From Desulfofustis glycolicus DSM 9705 (GTDB lineage: Bacteria > Desulfobacterota > Desulfobulbia > Desulfobulbales > Desulfocapsaceae): a DNA stretch of 60,423 nt. The notes under the pieces are model-generated. The model was given only the letters and a program-made list of their open reading frames with translations. It had not been told where the DNA came from and ran no database searches. The position numbers and the translations under genes were made by a program. The stretch lies in assembly GCF_900130015.1 (NCBI RefSeq), contig NZ_FQXS01000026.1, forward strand, positions 1 through 60,423, given 5' to 3'. Each line of letters begins with the position of its first letter. Position 1 is the first letter of the stretch. This document shows positions 19,155-28,202 of this stretch, in pieces.

Positions 19155-20435
19155 TTATCCCTCACGCAGCTCGGTTTGTTCCGGGGCGCCGTCAATCGCA
19201 TACGCCTCGAATTCGTCACGGAATTTATCCAGGTAGCTGCGCACCGGCATGGTACAGGCCGCCGACAGTACGCAGACCGTCTTCATCTCGATATTGTCGC
19301 AGAGTTCCCGGAGCAGCTTGATGTCGGCGACCGTACCCTCACCGGCCAGCAGCCTGCGGACGATCTTCAGCATCCAGCCGAGCCCTTCCCGGCAGGGCGT
19401 ACATTGCCCGCAGGATTCGTGGTGGTAAAAGGCGATCAGGTTTTCGACCAGTTTGACCATGTCGACCGTCTCGTCGAGCACGACAATGCCGCCGGAACCG
19501 AACATGGTCTTGTGCGCCGCCATCGACTCATAATCAAGGGTAACCGTCGCCACCTCGTCGGGAGTCAGCACCGGCGTCGAACTGCCGCCCGGAATCACCC
19601 CCTTGAGCCGGCGCCCCTTCCAGACGCCGCCGGCGACCGTCTCTATAACCTCGGCCAGCGGCAGCCCTAAGGGCAACTCGTACATGCCGGGCTTCTCCAC
19701 GTGGCCGGAGATGCCGAACAGGTGTGTACCGCAGCTCTTTTCGGTACCGTAGGCCTTGTAGGCGTCAGCCCCGTTGGTGATGATAAAGGGCAGCGAGGCA
19801 ATGCTCTGCACATTGTTGATAATGGTCGGGCAGCCGAACAGTCCGACGACCGCCGGGAACGGCGGCTTGCTGCGCGGCTGTCCCTTCTTGCCCTCGATCG
19901 ACTCGAGCAGCGCCGTCTCCTCGCCGCAGACATAGGCCCCGGCTCCCCGGTGGACGGTAACGTCGAGACGAAAGTTGCGCCCGGCCACCCGGTCGCCGAG
20001 ATAGCCTTCTGCATAGGCCTCATCGATCGCCTGCTGAAGGATCTTGACCTGGCTGGTGTACTCGCCACGGATATAGATATAGCTGTCGTGACAGCCGATG
20101 GCGTAACTGCAGATGATGATCCCCTCGATCAGCGCGTGCGGATCGCGAACCAGGATGTAGCGGTCCTTGAAGGTGGCCGGTTCCGACTCGTCGGCGTTGA
20201 CCGCCAGGTACACCGGCTTGCCGGTGTCTTTCGGCAGAAAACCCCATTTCACGCCGGTTGGAAACCCGGCACCACCGCGGCCGCGCAGGCCGCTCGCCTT
20301 GACCGTTTCGATCACGTCGGCCTGTTCCATGGCAAACAACGTGTCGAGTGTCTGGTAGGCACCGTGCTGCCGGGCGACATCGATCCGGTTGGCGTTTTCG
20401 ATGTCGAACCGGGCGCTGAGAATCTTCACTTCCAT
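19155..20435 (-). CDS. nuoF: NADH-quinone oxidoreductase subunit F (NADH/FMN-binding)
   Basis: A 426-residue flavoprotein that binds NADH and FMN and holds cluster N3, the entry point for electrons. Motifs: GLRGRGGAGFPTGVKWGF for the FMN/NADH region (about residue 50), YICGEE-like YVCGEETALLESIEGKKGQPR (about 170) and SCGQCTPCREG for the [4Fe-4S] cluster (about 340). Full length for the family. It starts 16 bases after nuoE. Its presence with nuoE and nuoG shows that this complex I uses NADH rather than F420 or ferredoxin alone. Confidence 0.96.
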   Translation of the reverse strand: MEVKILSARFDIENANRIDVARQHGAYQTLDTLFAMEQADVIETVKASGLRGRGGAGFPTGVKWGFLPKDTGKPVYLAVNADESEPATFKDRYILVRDPHALIEGIIICSYAIGCHDSYIYIRGEYTSQVKILQQAIDEAYAEGYLGDRVAGRNFRLDVTVHRGAGAYVCGEETALLESIEGKKGQPRSKPPFPAVVGLFGCPTIINNVQSIASLPFIITNGADAYKAYGTEKSCGTHLFGISGHVEKPGMYELPLGLPLAEVIETVAGGVWKGRRLKGVIPGGSSTPVLTPDEVATVTLDYESMAAHKTMFGSGGIVVLDETVDMVKLVENLIAFYHHESCGQCTPCREGLGWMLKIVRRLLAGEGTVADIKLLRELCDNIEMKTVCVLSAACTMPVRSYLDKFRDEFEAYAIDGAPEQTELREG

Positions 20436-20451
20436 CGTCGTCCGTCCTCCC

Positions 20452-20958
20452 CTACGCCAGTGTCGTCAACAGCGCTCTGAGTTTTTCGACGTTCATGTCC
20501 TCGTAGAACTCGCCGTTGATCTGGACCACCGGCGCGCTGCCGCAATGCCCCAGGCATTCCACCTCTTCCAGGCTGAAGCGACCGTCGTCGCTGACCTGCC
20601 CCGGTCTGATACCTGCCTCATCGGCAAGGAAGTCGACGATTTCCTGCTTGTCGCGAAGATAACAGGACAGGGTTCGGCAGACACAGATATGGTAGGTGCC
20701 GACCGGCCGCAGATGGTACATGGTATAAAACGTGGCCAACTCGAAGACCTTGGCCGGGTAGGTGCCGACCCGCTCGGCGACGTACTCGATCGTCTCGGCA
20801 CTGATCCAGCCCTGCTGCTGCTGGGCCAGCCACAGGGCCGGCATGATCATCGACTCCCGGATCGGGTAGCGCGCCGCCAACCGTTCGAACTCGGCATCGG
20901 TTTCTGCGTCGAAGGCAAATGACTTACCAGTAGCCAGCAATTGTGATCGGTCGCTCAT
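20452..20958 (-). CDS. nuoE: NADH-quinone oxidoreductase subunit E
   Basis: A 168-residue thioredoxin-fold subunit with the N1a [2Fe-2S] cluster (CRTLSC and CLGHCGSAP). I choose ATG 20958, which overlaps the nuoCD stop as ATGA; the long open frame upstream is a shadow of nuoCD. Helical N-terminal motifs (LWLAQQQQGWISAETIEYVA, FELATFYTMY) are typical. It partners NuoF in the NADH dehydrogenase module. Confidence 0.95.
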   Translation of the reverse strand: MSDRSQLLATGKSFAFDAETDAEFERLAARYPIRESMIMPALWLAQQQQGWISAETIEYVAERVGTYPAKVFELATFYTMYHLRPVGTYHICVCRTLSCYLRDKQEIVDFLADEAGIRPGQVSDDGRFSLEEVECLGHCGSAPVVQINGEFYEDMNVEKLRALLTTLA

Positions 20959-22670
20959 CGATCCAGCTCCCCGCCAATGATATTGATACTTCCGAGGTTG
21001 ATGACCGCATCGGCGATCATTTCCCCTTCTACCATGGTATGGAACCCGGCCATCGCATAGAAGCAGGGCGGACGGACCTTCAACTTGTAAGGGCGTCCCG
21101 ATCCATCGGACACGAAGTAGAAGCCAAGCTCGCCGTTGGCCGCCTCGAAACTGTCGTACCACTCACCGGCCGACACCTTGACCCCTTCAAAGATCAGCTT
21201 GAAATGGTTGGCAAGCCCCTCGATGCGGTTGTACACCTGCTCTTTGGGGGGCAAAACGTAGCGATGGTCGAAAACGAAGATATCGCCGTCCGGGATCATC
21301 TTCATCGCCTGGCGGATGATCTTGATGCTCTCGAAGATCTCCTCGAAGCGAACCATAATCCGGTCGTAGATATCGCCGGTGCTGCCGACCGGGACGTTGA
21401 AATCGAAGGCGTCGTAATGGTAGTACGGATTGTCCTTGCGCAGGTCGAAGGCCACGCCGCTGGCCCGCAGGTTCGGGCCGGTGAACCCGTAAGAGAGCGC
21501 CGTTTCCGCCGGCAACAGGCAGGTACCCTGGGTCCGGTCGTGGACGATGCGATTTTGCAGGACGAGACTGAGAGAATCGTCGACCCCCTTTTCGATGGCC
21601 GCCAGCTGATGCTCCATGTCCGCTTCCCAGCCCTCGTAAAAATCACGGTACATACCGCCGATCCGGGTAAAGGAACTGGTGAGCCGGGCACCGGTCAATC
21701 TGCTGATCAGATCGTAGGAGGCTTCTTTCTCGTTATAGAGATACCAGTAGTTGGTCAAACCGCCCATGTCGACCAGATTGGCCGCCAGACAGACGAGATG
21801 ATCCTGGATCCGGAAAAATTCGGAGAGGACCACCCGCATGAACATGGCGCGCTCGGTGATCTCCAGTCCGAGCCACGATTCAACCGCCTTGACATAGGCG
21901 ATATTGTTGAGCAAGGCCGAACAGTAATTGAGCCGGTCGGTGAGCGGGATTACCTGATTGTAGGTCCGGTGTTCCGCCGTTTTTTCAAAACCCCGGTGCA
22001 GATAGCCGATCTCGTTGACGTTGGCCATGATGGTCTCGCCGTCCAGGGCGGTAAAGATCCTGATCGCGCCGTGCGTGGCCGGGTGGGACGGGCCCAGGTT
22101 AAGAAACATCATCTCGGTATTGATGTCGCGCATGGTGCTCTCATCGACACCTTTGGTGGCCAGCCGGGCCCTGATTTCCCGCTCCAGACTGTCGGTCTCA
22201 AAGCAGATCTGTCCCTGGCGGATGTCGTAATCCTTGCGCAGCGGATGCCCCTTGAACTGCCAGTGATTGAGAATCCGCCGCAGATCCGGGTGGCCGGTGA
22301 AGACGATGCCGTACTGGTCGTAGACCTCGCGCTCTGCCCAATCGGCGGCCCCCCAGATGGTGCTGACGCTGGGCAATCCCCGCTCCGGGTCGGCCACCTC
22401 GACGACCACCTGCAGCAGCCAGTTTCGGCTCCAGTTGCGCAACACGTAGACCACCTTGAACCGGGTCGACGTCTCTTCCGGGTAGGTGAGGTAATCGACG
22501 GCGGTAATGTCGAGCAGCATCGTAAACCCGAGGTCCGGATAGGTCTTGAGCCTCTCCATGGTCCGGACAAGCGTATCGGGAGCGACGTCCATGACAATAC
22601 TGTCCAGAACCTGTCGACACCGGTTATCGGGAAACAATACCCCGAGTTTGTCTGTCAAGGTCTCATTCAT
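20955..22670 (-). CDS. nuoCD: Fused NADH-quinone oxidoreductase subunits C and D
   Basis: A single 571-residue chain joins NuoC (about residues 1-180, with EREVYDQYGIVFTGHPDLRRIL and HPLRKDYD) to NuoD (about 185-571, with LGPSHPATHG near the start of the domain, EIGYLHRGFEKTAEHRTYNQ, and the C-terminal INIIGGELDR). The NuoD part lines the quinone pocket, with the conserved His of the SHPATHG loop and a Tyr near FYEGW. The fusion is well known in gammaproteobacteria and occurs in several other groups. The ATG lies 2 bases after nuoB and the stop overlaps nuoE. Confidence 0.95.
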   Translation of the reverse strand: MNETLTDKLGVLFPDNRCRQVLDSIVMDVAPDTLVRTMERLKTYPDLGFTMLLDITAVDYLTYPEETSTRFKVVYVLRNWSRNWLLQVVVEVADPERGLPSVSTIWGAADWAEREVYDQYGIVFTGHPDLRRILNHWQFKGHPLRKDYDIRQGQICFETDSLEREIRARLATKGVDESTMRDINTEMMFLNLGPSHPATHGAIRIFTALDGETIMANVNEIGYLHRGFEKTAEHRTYNQVIPLTDRLNYCSALLNNIAYVKAVESWLGLEITERAMFMRVVLSEFFRIQDHLVCLAANLVDMGGLTNYWYLYNEKEASYDLISRLTGARLTSSFTRIGGMYRDFYEGWEADMEHQLAAIEKGVDDSLSLVLQNRIVHDRTQGTCLLPAETALSYGFTGPNLRASGVAFDLRKDNPYYHYDAFDFNVPVGSTGDIYDRIMVRFEEIFESIKIIRQAMKMIPDGDIFVFDHRYVLPPKEQVYNRIEGLANHFKLIFEGVKVSAGEWYDSFEAANGELGFYFVSDGSGRPYKLKVRPPCFYAMAGFHTMVEGEMIADAVINLGSINIIGGELDR

Positions 22671-22672
22671 GA

Positions 22673-23185
22673 TCAGTCAAGGATCCCTTTAAAGTCTTTA
22701 TGTCGGTCAACGAGCACGCTCTCGGTACGAATCTGCTCCTGGATCTTGATCAGGGCATCGAGTACCGCTTCCGGTCGTGGCGGACAGCCCGAGATATAGA
22801 CATCAACCGGGATAACCGTGTCGATCCCCTGGACGGTGCAATAATTGTCATAGATCCCGCCGGAGCTGGCGCAAGCACCCATCGCGACAACCCATTTCGG
22901 CTCCGGCATCTGTTCATAGATCCGTTTCAGAATCGGGGCCTGCTTGTAACTGATGGTGCCGCAGACCAGCATCAGGTCCGCCTGGCGCGGAGAAAACCTG
23001 ACGACTTCTGCACCGAATCGGGAAATATCATGCTGGCTCGCCGCCGCACTCATGAATTCGATGGCACAGCAGGCGGTCCCGAAGACCATCGGCCACAAGG
23101 AATATTGCCGTCCCCAGTTGACAATGGCATCGAGTTTGGTGGTAACGATCGAGTCTCCGAGACTCGCTTCAATTCCTAACGCCAA
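22673..23185 (-). CDS. nuoB: NADH-quinone oxidoreductase subunit B
   Basis: A 170-residue subunit carrying the terminal N2 cluster that reduces quinone. The adjacent Cys pair and distal ligands are visible: TACCAIEFM, MGACASSGG and SGCPPRPE. No ATG exists near the expected N-terminus; the start is TTG at 23185, supported by AAGGGGG seven bases upstream and by a 10-base overlap with the end of nuoA. A rare TTG start in this highly expressed operon probably helps balance dosage through coupling with nuoA. Confidence 0.94.
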   Translation of the reverse strand: MALGIEASLGDSIVTTKLDAIVNWGRQYSLWPMVFGTACCAIEFMSAAASQHDISRFGAEVVRFSPRQADLMLVCGTISYKQAPILKRIYEQMPEPKWVVAMGACASSGGIYDNYCTVQGIDTVIPVDVYISGCPPRPEAVLDALIKIQEQIRTESVLVDRHKDFKGILD

Positions 23186-23535
23186 TTGAGCACCCCCTTC
23201 TTGAGGATGTAAATCAAACCGGTGAGCAGCAGCAGGATAAAGACCGTCATCTCGGCGAAACCCAAGAATCCGAGTTCCCGCAGGCTCACCGCCCAGGGAT
23301 ACATGAATACCGCTTCGATATCGAAAATCAAAAAGAGGATGGCGAGCAGGTAGAACTTGACGCTGAATTTCTGGTCGGCCATACCGACCATGTGTTTGAT
23401 ACCGCTCTCGTAGGGATCATTCTTCGCCGCCCCCCCGGAACGGGGCCCGAAAATGACCGTCAATACCATCACCATTGGAATGCCCAGGGCCAGAGCAATA
23501 AAAATCGCTCCCGAGAGAATCACTTCCGTCGACAT
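23176..23535 (-). CDS. nuoA: NADH-quinone oxidoreductase subunit A
   Basis: A 119-residue, three-helix membrane subunit and first gene of the operon. Two in-frame ATGs exist (23541 and 23535); I prefer 23535 because the GAGGT motif then has a six-base spacing. Family features: PYESGIKHMVG (the conserved loop with Cys in mitochondria, Ser here), KFYLLAILFLIFDIEAVFMYPWAV with the acidic pair of TM2, and a third helix. Followed by nuoB with overlap. Confidence 0.94.
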   Translation of the reverse strand: MSTEVILSGAIFIALALGIPMVMVLTVIFGPRSGGAAKNDPYESGIKHMVGMADQKFSVKFYLLAILFLIFDIEAVFMYPWAVSLRELGFLGFAEMTVFILLLLTGLIYILKKGVLNWR

Positions 23536-23564
23536 GAACATACCTCGTCTTCAGCTGAGCTGGG

Positions 23565-23585
23565 TCGTCTCCCGCCAGGAGACGA
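23565..23585 (-). promoter_or_regulatory. Leader hairpin upstream of nuoA
   Basis: An 8-base perfect inverted repeat (TCGTCTCC at 23565-23572, GGAGACGA at 23578-23585, 5-base loop) lies in the untranslated leader of the complex I operon, about 30 bases before the start. It may stabilise the 5' end of the long transcript or take part in control; no U-run follows, so it is not a terminator. Confidence 0.4.
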
Positions 23586-23615
23586 TCGATACGAATCACC
23601 ATGCAGAACTCCTCT

Positions 23616-23645
23616 CTGATACCAAGCTTGCCCTTTTCCTGTCAA
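23616..23645 (-). promoter_or_regulatory. Candidate sigma-70 promoter of the nuo operon
   Basis: On the minus strand TTGACA (plus positions 23640-23645) and TATCAG (23616-23621) are separated by 18 bases, with TGG just before the -10 box resembling an extended -10. It is about 75 bases upstream of the nuoA start. The -35 is perfect and the -10 is weak, so confidence is moderate. Confidence 0.45.
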
Positions 23646-24177
23646 GCACAACAAATCCATGTTTCCGGATACTTAGCCGCCAGCGAGCAACAATTACCTT
23701 GTGCAGTGCGAGCGATAACTTGTGCGGGTTGTGCTTAAAACCATCAAAGGTGGAGTTTGCGTCTCTCGACAACACAACGCTCTCGATATCTCTTGCGAGT
23801 CTTTTTTCCTCATTGAAACGAGGTGATGATCTAACTATCGACGGCAATGACGGTTTTCCCCGTCATGCCGCACCTGCACATTGCGCACAGCCCGCGAGTA
23901 TTGATTGAGCCACACGCCACCACTGATCAGTAATACGTAACGACGCGTCAAGAAGAATTTATAATGGACGATTTAGTACTTGAAAGACAGTTGCTTACAA
24001 GAAATGACGAGATAGCTGGCGGCTGCCCGACCGACGCCTGAAACAACACACGTCCACGGATCAACGCTGCTGACCAGGCGGTCAAGGCGTCCACATGCGA
24101 TCCTCAAGAATGTCAGGCAAATCGATAGCAAGACGAAAATCGCCGGTCGCCTGTCGCATTTAGAACACATCCACCAA
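23646..24177. other. Intergenic region between threonine aldolase and the nuo promoter
   Basis: About 530 bases between the end of the threonine aldolase gene and the nuo promoter. Short open frames on both strands (for example 23596-23847 and 23973-24170 minus) have no family features, no good ribosome-binding site and no homology I recognise. Nothing else is seen here, although the size leaves room for a small RNA or for operator sites. Confidence 0.4.
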
Positions 24178-25194
24178 TCATGAAGAGAAAAAGTCGCGAA
24201 AAGAAGAGACCAGCCGGGTAATATCCTGCTTGTCGATATCGAGGTGGGTTACCAGACGGATGCGCTGGCCGCCCGCCAGCAGAATGCCTTGCTCCGCCAT
24301 AGATGACTGCAACTCGCCCACCGCCTGCCGGGGAATGGTAAGAAATACCATATTGGTTTGTGCCGCATGGTAGTCAACGGAGCACTCCGTGATCTCGCTT
24401 AATCCGTCGGCCAACAGGCGGGCATGTTCGTGATCCTGCTGCAAACGGCGGTACTGGTGCTGCAGGGCAAAGATGCCGGCGGCGGCGATAATACCGGCCT
24501 GGCGCATGCCACCGCCGAGCATCTTGCGCCACCGTCGAGCCCGGGCAATGGTCTGTCGATCGCCGCACAGCACCGAGCCGATCGGCGCACCAAGCCCTTT
24601 CGAGAGACATACTGAAACAGTATCGAAATGACGGCTGATCTCGCTGACCTCGACAGCACACTTGATGGCCGCGTTGAAGATCCGCGCGCCGTCAAGATGC
24701 AGCTTCAGGCCGTAACGATCGGCACAGGCCCGGGCACGAGCCAGGTAATCAAGCGGCAGGGCCAATCCGCCCTGGGTGTTTTCCAGGCAGAGCAGCTTCG
24801 TTTTGGCAAAATGGAAATCATCGGGCTTGACGGCGGCGGCCACCCGCTCCAGATCAAGGGTGCCGTCTTGCTCGAAATCGAGCGGTTGCGGTTGGATCGA
24901 CCCGAGAACTGCAGCGCCACCTCCTTCGTATTTATAGGTGTGGGCCAGCTGACCGACAATGTATTCATCGCCCCGCTGACAATGCGAAAGCAGCGCCAGC
25001 AGATTGGTCTGGGTACCGCTTGGCGCAAACAGGCCAGCTTCGCACGCCAGCATCGACGCGGTCAATTCTTCGAGCTCGTTGACAGTCGGATCTTCGCCAT
25101 AGACGTCATCGCCCACCTCCGCTGCGGCCATGGCCTCCCGCATCGCCGGCGTCGGTTTGGTAACGGTATCGCTTCTCAGGTCGATATGTCGCAT
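24178..25194 (-). CDS. ltaE: Low-specificity L-threonine aldolase
   Basis: A 338-residue PLP enzyme cleaving L-threonine or allo-threonine to glycine and acetaldehyde. N-terminal IDLRSDTVTKPT, the active-site His in LFAPSGTQTNLLALLSHCQRG context (EYIVGQLAHTY), LHLDGARIFNAAI and the PLP lysine in SVCLSKGLGAPIGSV are all present. The start is ATG 25194: GAAGGAG lies 7 bases upstream, whereas a GTG two codons earlier would be too close. The stop of the CDF gene lies 2 bases ahead, so it is the last gene of the pseudopilin/HD-GYP cluster. The functional link to that cluster is unclear. Confidence 0.93.
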   Translation of the reverse strand: MRHIDLRSDTVTKPTPAMREAMAAAEVGDDVYGEDPTVNELEELTASMLACEAGLFAPSGTQTNLLALLSHCQRGDEYIVGQLAHTYKYEGGGAAVLGSIQPQPLDFEQDGTLDLERVAAAVKPDDFHFAKTKLLCLENTQGGLALPLDYLARARACADRYGLKLHLDGARIFNAAIKCAVEVSEISRHFDTVSVCLSKGLGAPIGSVLCGDRQTIARARRWRKMLGGGMRQAGIIAAAGIFALQHQYRRLQQDHEHARLLADGLSEITECSVDYHAAQTNMVFLTIPRQAVGELQSSMAEQGILLAGGQRIRLVTHLDIDKQDITRLVSSFRDFFSS

Positions 25195-25196
25195 AG

Positions 25197-26093
25197 TCAC
25201 ACTCCTTCAGGATCCATATGTATGGTCGCTTCAATATTGAACCTGTCGCGCAGAGTCTGTTCAATCACGTGCACCCGATCATGGGCTTCCCGCAGGGTCA
25301 GGTCGGGAGCCATGGTCACGTGAAACGTCAGTTCGACATGGTCGCCGTAGCGGTGCAGATGATAGTGATGCGGCTGAATATCAGACCGCAGCTCATTGAT
25401 GACTCCTTCAAGACGGGCGAGCAATTCTTTATCGGGCGGCTCGCCGATCAGCCTATCGACGGAATGCCGAAGGATATCATAGGCCGCATAGAAAATCATG
25501 ACGGCAACGATAATCCCAAGCACCCCATCCATCCACCAAAACGAGCCGCCCAACAAAATCCCGACTAATACCACGACGGATGACAACGCATCGCTCCGAT
25601 GATGCCAGCCGTCTGCCCGCAGCATCGGGTTGGCGGTGCGCCGACCGGCCCAGAAAGCAAACTGGGCGAGCGCCTCCTTGACAACGATCGAAATGATAGT
25701 GACCGCTATCGCGAATAATCCGTAGGACACGGAGATTCCCGACTGCAACTGGCCGATCGCCTTGACCACAAATTCCAGACCGATCATGGCGAGCATCACG
25801 CCGATCATCACCGAACAGATAAGGTCGGCCCGGCCATGGCCGAACGGGTGCTGGTTATCTGCCGGTTTCCTGCTGAATAGGGCACTGACCACGACGAGCA
25901 GCGAGCTGATCGAATCGGTCAGCGTGTGCCAGGCATCGGCGGTCAGTGCCACCGACCCGGTTACCAGTCCGACCCAGAGCTTTAACACGAACAGTAAGCC
26001 GTTGCCGAGAATCGACAGCCAGCCTTCGGTCATGGCAAGGTTGGTGTGCCGTTGCCGAACGCTTGTTGATGAGGGCATTTCAGGTGTCGTCAT
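25197..26093 (-). CDS. Cation diffusion facilitator family transporter
   Basis: A 298-residue CDF transporter starting at ATG 26093 (MTTPEMPSS), 13 bases after the HD-GYP stop. Six membrane helices lie between about residues 25 and 210; the metal site is visible as TADAWHTLTDS in TM2 (Asp and His ligands) and HHRSDALSSVVVLVG in TM5 (HxxxD). The cytosolic C-terminal domain (about 215-298) has the ferredoxin-like fold with HYHLHRYGDHVELTFHV. Such proteins export Zn, Fe, Mn or Co in exchange for protons; the motif HxxxD in TM5 is compatible with zinc or iron, but specificity cannot be set. Confidence 0.92.
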   Translation of the reverse strand: MTTPEMPSSTSVRQRHTNLAMTEGWLSILGNGLLFVLKLWVGLVTGSVALTADAWHTLTDSISSLLVVVSALFSRKPADNQHPFGHGRADLICSVMIGVMLAMIGLEFVVKAIGQLQSGISVSYGLFAIAVTIISIVVKEALAQFAFWAGRRTANPMLRADGWHHRSDALSSVVVLVGILLGGSFWWMDGVLGIIVAVMIFYAAYDILRHSVDRLIGEPPDKELLARLEGVINELRSDIQPHHYHLHRYGDHVELTFHVTMAPDLTLREAHDRVHVIEQTLRDRFNIEATIHMDPEGV

Positions 26094-26106
26094 CGTTACG
26101 CAAGGT

Positions 26107-28188
26107 TCAATGAACAATCGCCCGAAATGCCGCAACGACATCAGGATCGAAATGAGAGCCGGAATGGTCCGCTATGTAATCAAGGACCGCCGTTCGCGAC
26201 CAACTTGGTCGATACGGTCGCACCGAACTCAATGCGTCATACACATCGGCAACGGCGAGGATCCGCGCCGACAGATCGATCTGCTTGCCGGCAAGTTTCA
26301 GGGGGTAGCCGGAGCCATCGAAGCGTTCATGGTGCTGCAGGACCATCGGCAGAATATCCTGATAGGCCTCGATCGGCTCGAGGATCTTGACGCCGATTTC
26401 CGGATGGGTCATGATTTCCTTGTATTCGGCATCGGTCAAACGCGACGGCTTGTCAAGGATCGCCTTGCCAACACCGATCTTGCCGATATCGTGTAACAGG
26501 CCGCCACGATTCAGTCTTACCACTTCCGCCTCGCTCAATCCGAGCTTGCCGGCAATCATGCCCGCCAGCATCGATACCCGTTCGGAATGACCGGCCGTCC
26601 ATTTCGATTTGGCGTCAACTGTTCGCGCCAGCGCCTCAATGGTTCCCGTCGCCAGTTTTTCCAGGTTTTCCACCAACTCGGAATTGGACAGGGCGATCGA
26701 TAGCTGATCAGCCAATTGCCGAAGCTGCCTCATCTCCCCTTCATCATAGACCTTCGGCTGGCGATGACCGAGAATTATAATGCCCTTGGCCTGATCATCC
26801 TTGAACAATGCCACCGAGATGATCGTCCCTTCCTCATACCGTTCAAGCACGGAAATCCGCTCGATACCAGCCAACCCACGCGGCCAGACAAACGGTTCCG
26901 GGCTTTGGAAAAGGACGCCTTTTCGGCCTTCGGAAACGGTCACATGTTCCACCGTGGATTCCGGCACTTCCTCCGAGAGAATATGGCTTTTCAGGTAGTG
27001 TTCCGAACGGCCGACCACCAGGCCGAGCACCACCGTTTCGCAGGCAAAAAACTGTTTGAGCATGGGCAAAGCGGCCGCGATGATATCGGGCAGGGTTATC
27101 GAGCTCAGAATCGCCCGATCGATTTTATCGATAGTTTCCAGGGCCGCGAATTGTTTTCCGAGTTGGCGCGACATGACATTGAACGACTGGGCCAGCTCCT
27201 CGAATTCATCACCGCTGGCCAGGGATATCTCACTGGTGAAATCCTTTGCGGCGATCTGCCGGGTACGTTTCTGCAATTCACCGAGCGGGGCGAATCCCCT
27301 GCGAATCAGGAGCAAGGAGACAAAGAGGATCAGCCAGAGGCCAAGGAGAATGGCCAGAAACAGATTCCGTTTAAAATCCTTCAGGGTCGCCAGCAGATAC
27401 TCCTCGGACTGGCTCAGGACAACGGTCCAGGACCCGGCACCGAATCTCGATTCGAGAAACAAGTTCCAGCGTCCGGCATAATAGCGCCGGTCATCATGGA
27501 GGTACTCGAATTGCCGCTGATTTTCCTCGCTATCCTGGGGAAGATCCGCCAGACTTCCGCCGGGAGCAGCATAGGTGCCGACCAATGCGCTACCGCTCTC
27601 ATCGTAAACCGCCAATTCGGTCGCCGTCGGCAGCAACGGCACCGATCCGATCCCCCACAGATAGGCAACGTTCACCTTGGCCACCAAATAGCCCCGCAGT
27701 TCCCGGTCCATATTCACCGGCAACGACAGATAGATCGGCACAGGGTGGGCTTCGCCGCGAACGGCGTAAATCTCCAGCTTATTGGAGCGCGTCGACAGCA
27801 GCGACATCATCTTCTCATCGATCGGCAACCCGTTACTATCGATGAAGACCTGCAGCTCTCCGGTGGGTGTCAACAACACGATGGAATCGAACAGTTCCGA
27901 GATTTCCGGAAAACTATCCCGCATCTGCACCGCCCTGTCCACCCCTTCCATTTCGATCAGGCGGGCAAAAAAGGCCAACTGGTCACTGACCCTGATGAGT
28001 CGCTCATACAAGGACAACCCGTACGTTTTCGTTTCTCTGATCAGTTTCTTGACACTCTGGTCTACCAGCTGGCCGCTGACCCGATCGTAGGAAACAAAGA
28101 GCAGCACAAAAGTGGGCAGAAAAGCGCAGACCATAAAGAGCAGTACGAATTTGCGTGATAGTTTGCTTTTACCAAGAAAGTGTTTCAT
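26107..28188 (-). CDS. Membrane sensor HD-GYP cyclic-di-GMP phosphodiesterase
   Basis: A 693-residue signalling protein from ATG 28188, 14 bases after the pseudopilin stop. Order: TM helix (about residues 13-33), periplasmic Cache-like sensor to about 270, second TM (FLAILLGLWLILFVSLLLI), HAMP (about 305-360), GAF (about 375-510), then HD-GYP (about 530-690). The catalytic signatures are intact: GHSERVSMLAG, LLHDIGKIGVG, and HHERFDGSGYPLKL, so hydrolysis of c-di-GMP is expected. Cotranscription with a pseudopilin suggests control of secretion or surface structures. Confidence 0.94.
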   Translation of the reverse strand: MKHFLGKSKLSRKFVLLFMVCAFLPTFVLLFVSYDRVSGQLVDQSVKKLIRETKTYGLSLYERLIRVSDQLAFFARLIEMEGVDRAVQMRDSFPEISELFDSIVLLTPTGELQVFIDSNGLPIDEKMMSLLSTRSNKLEIYAVRGEAHPVPIYLSLPVNMDRELRGYLVAKVNVAYLWGIGSVPLLPTATELAVYDESGSALVGTYAAPGGSLADLPQDSEENQRQFEYLHDDRRYYAGRWNLFLESRFGAGSWTVVLSQSEEYLLATLKDFKRNLFLAILLGLWLILFVSLLLIRRGFAPLGELQKRTRQIAAKDFTSEISLASGDEFEELAQSFNVMSRQLGKQFAALETIDKIDRAILSSITLPDIIAAALPMLKQFFACETVVLGLVVGRSEHYLKSHILSEEVPESTVEHVTVSEGRKGVLFQSPEPFVWPRGLAGIERISVLERYEEGTIISVALFKDDQAKGIIILGHRQPKVYDEGEMRQLRQLADQLSIALSNSELVENLEKLATGTIEALARTVDAKSKWTAGHSERVSMLAGMIAGKLGLSEAEVVRLNRGGLLHDIGKIGVGKAILDKPSRLTDAEYKEIMTHPEIGVKILEPIEAYQDILPMVLQHHERFDGSGYPLKLAGKQIDLSARILAVADVYDALSSVRPYRPSWSRTAVLDYIADHSGSHFDPDVVAAFRAIVH

Positions 28189-28202
28189 CGTCGTCACGGC
28201 GC

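Noticed and set aside
20943-22799. Long plus-strand open frame of 618 codons opposite nuoCD and nuoB
   Set aside because: It is the shadow of two unmistakable complex I genes in GC-rich DNA; its translation has no family features. Similar long antisense frames at 12823-14217, 26716-28158, 48897-50000, 50718-51920 and 57492-58934 are rejected for the same reason.
23596-24170. Two short minus-strand frames between nuoA and threonine aldolase
   Set aside because: No ribosome-binding site, no family features, composition like noncoding DNA.
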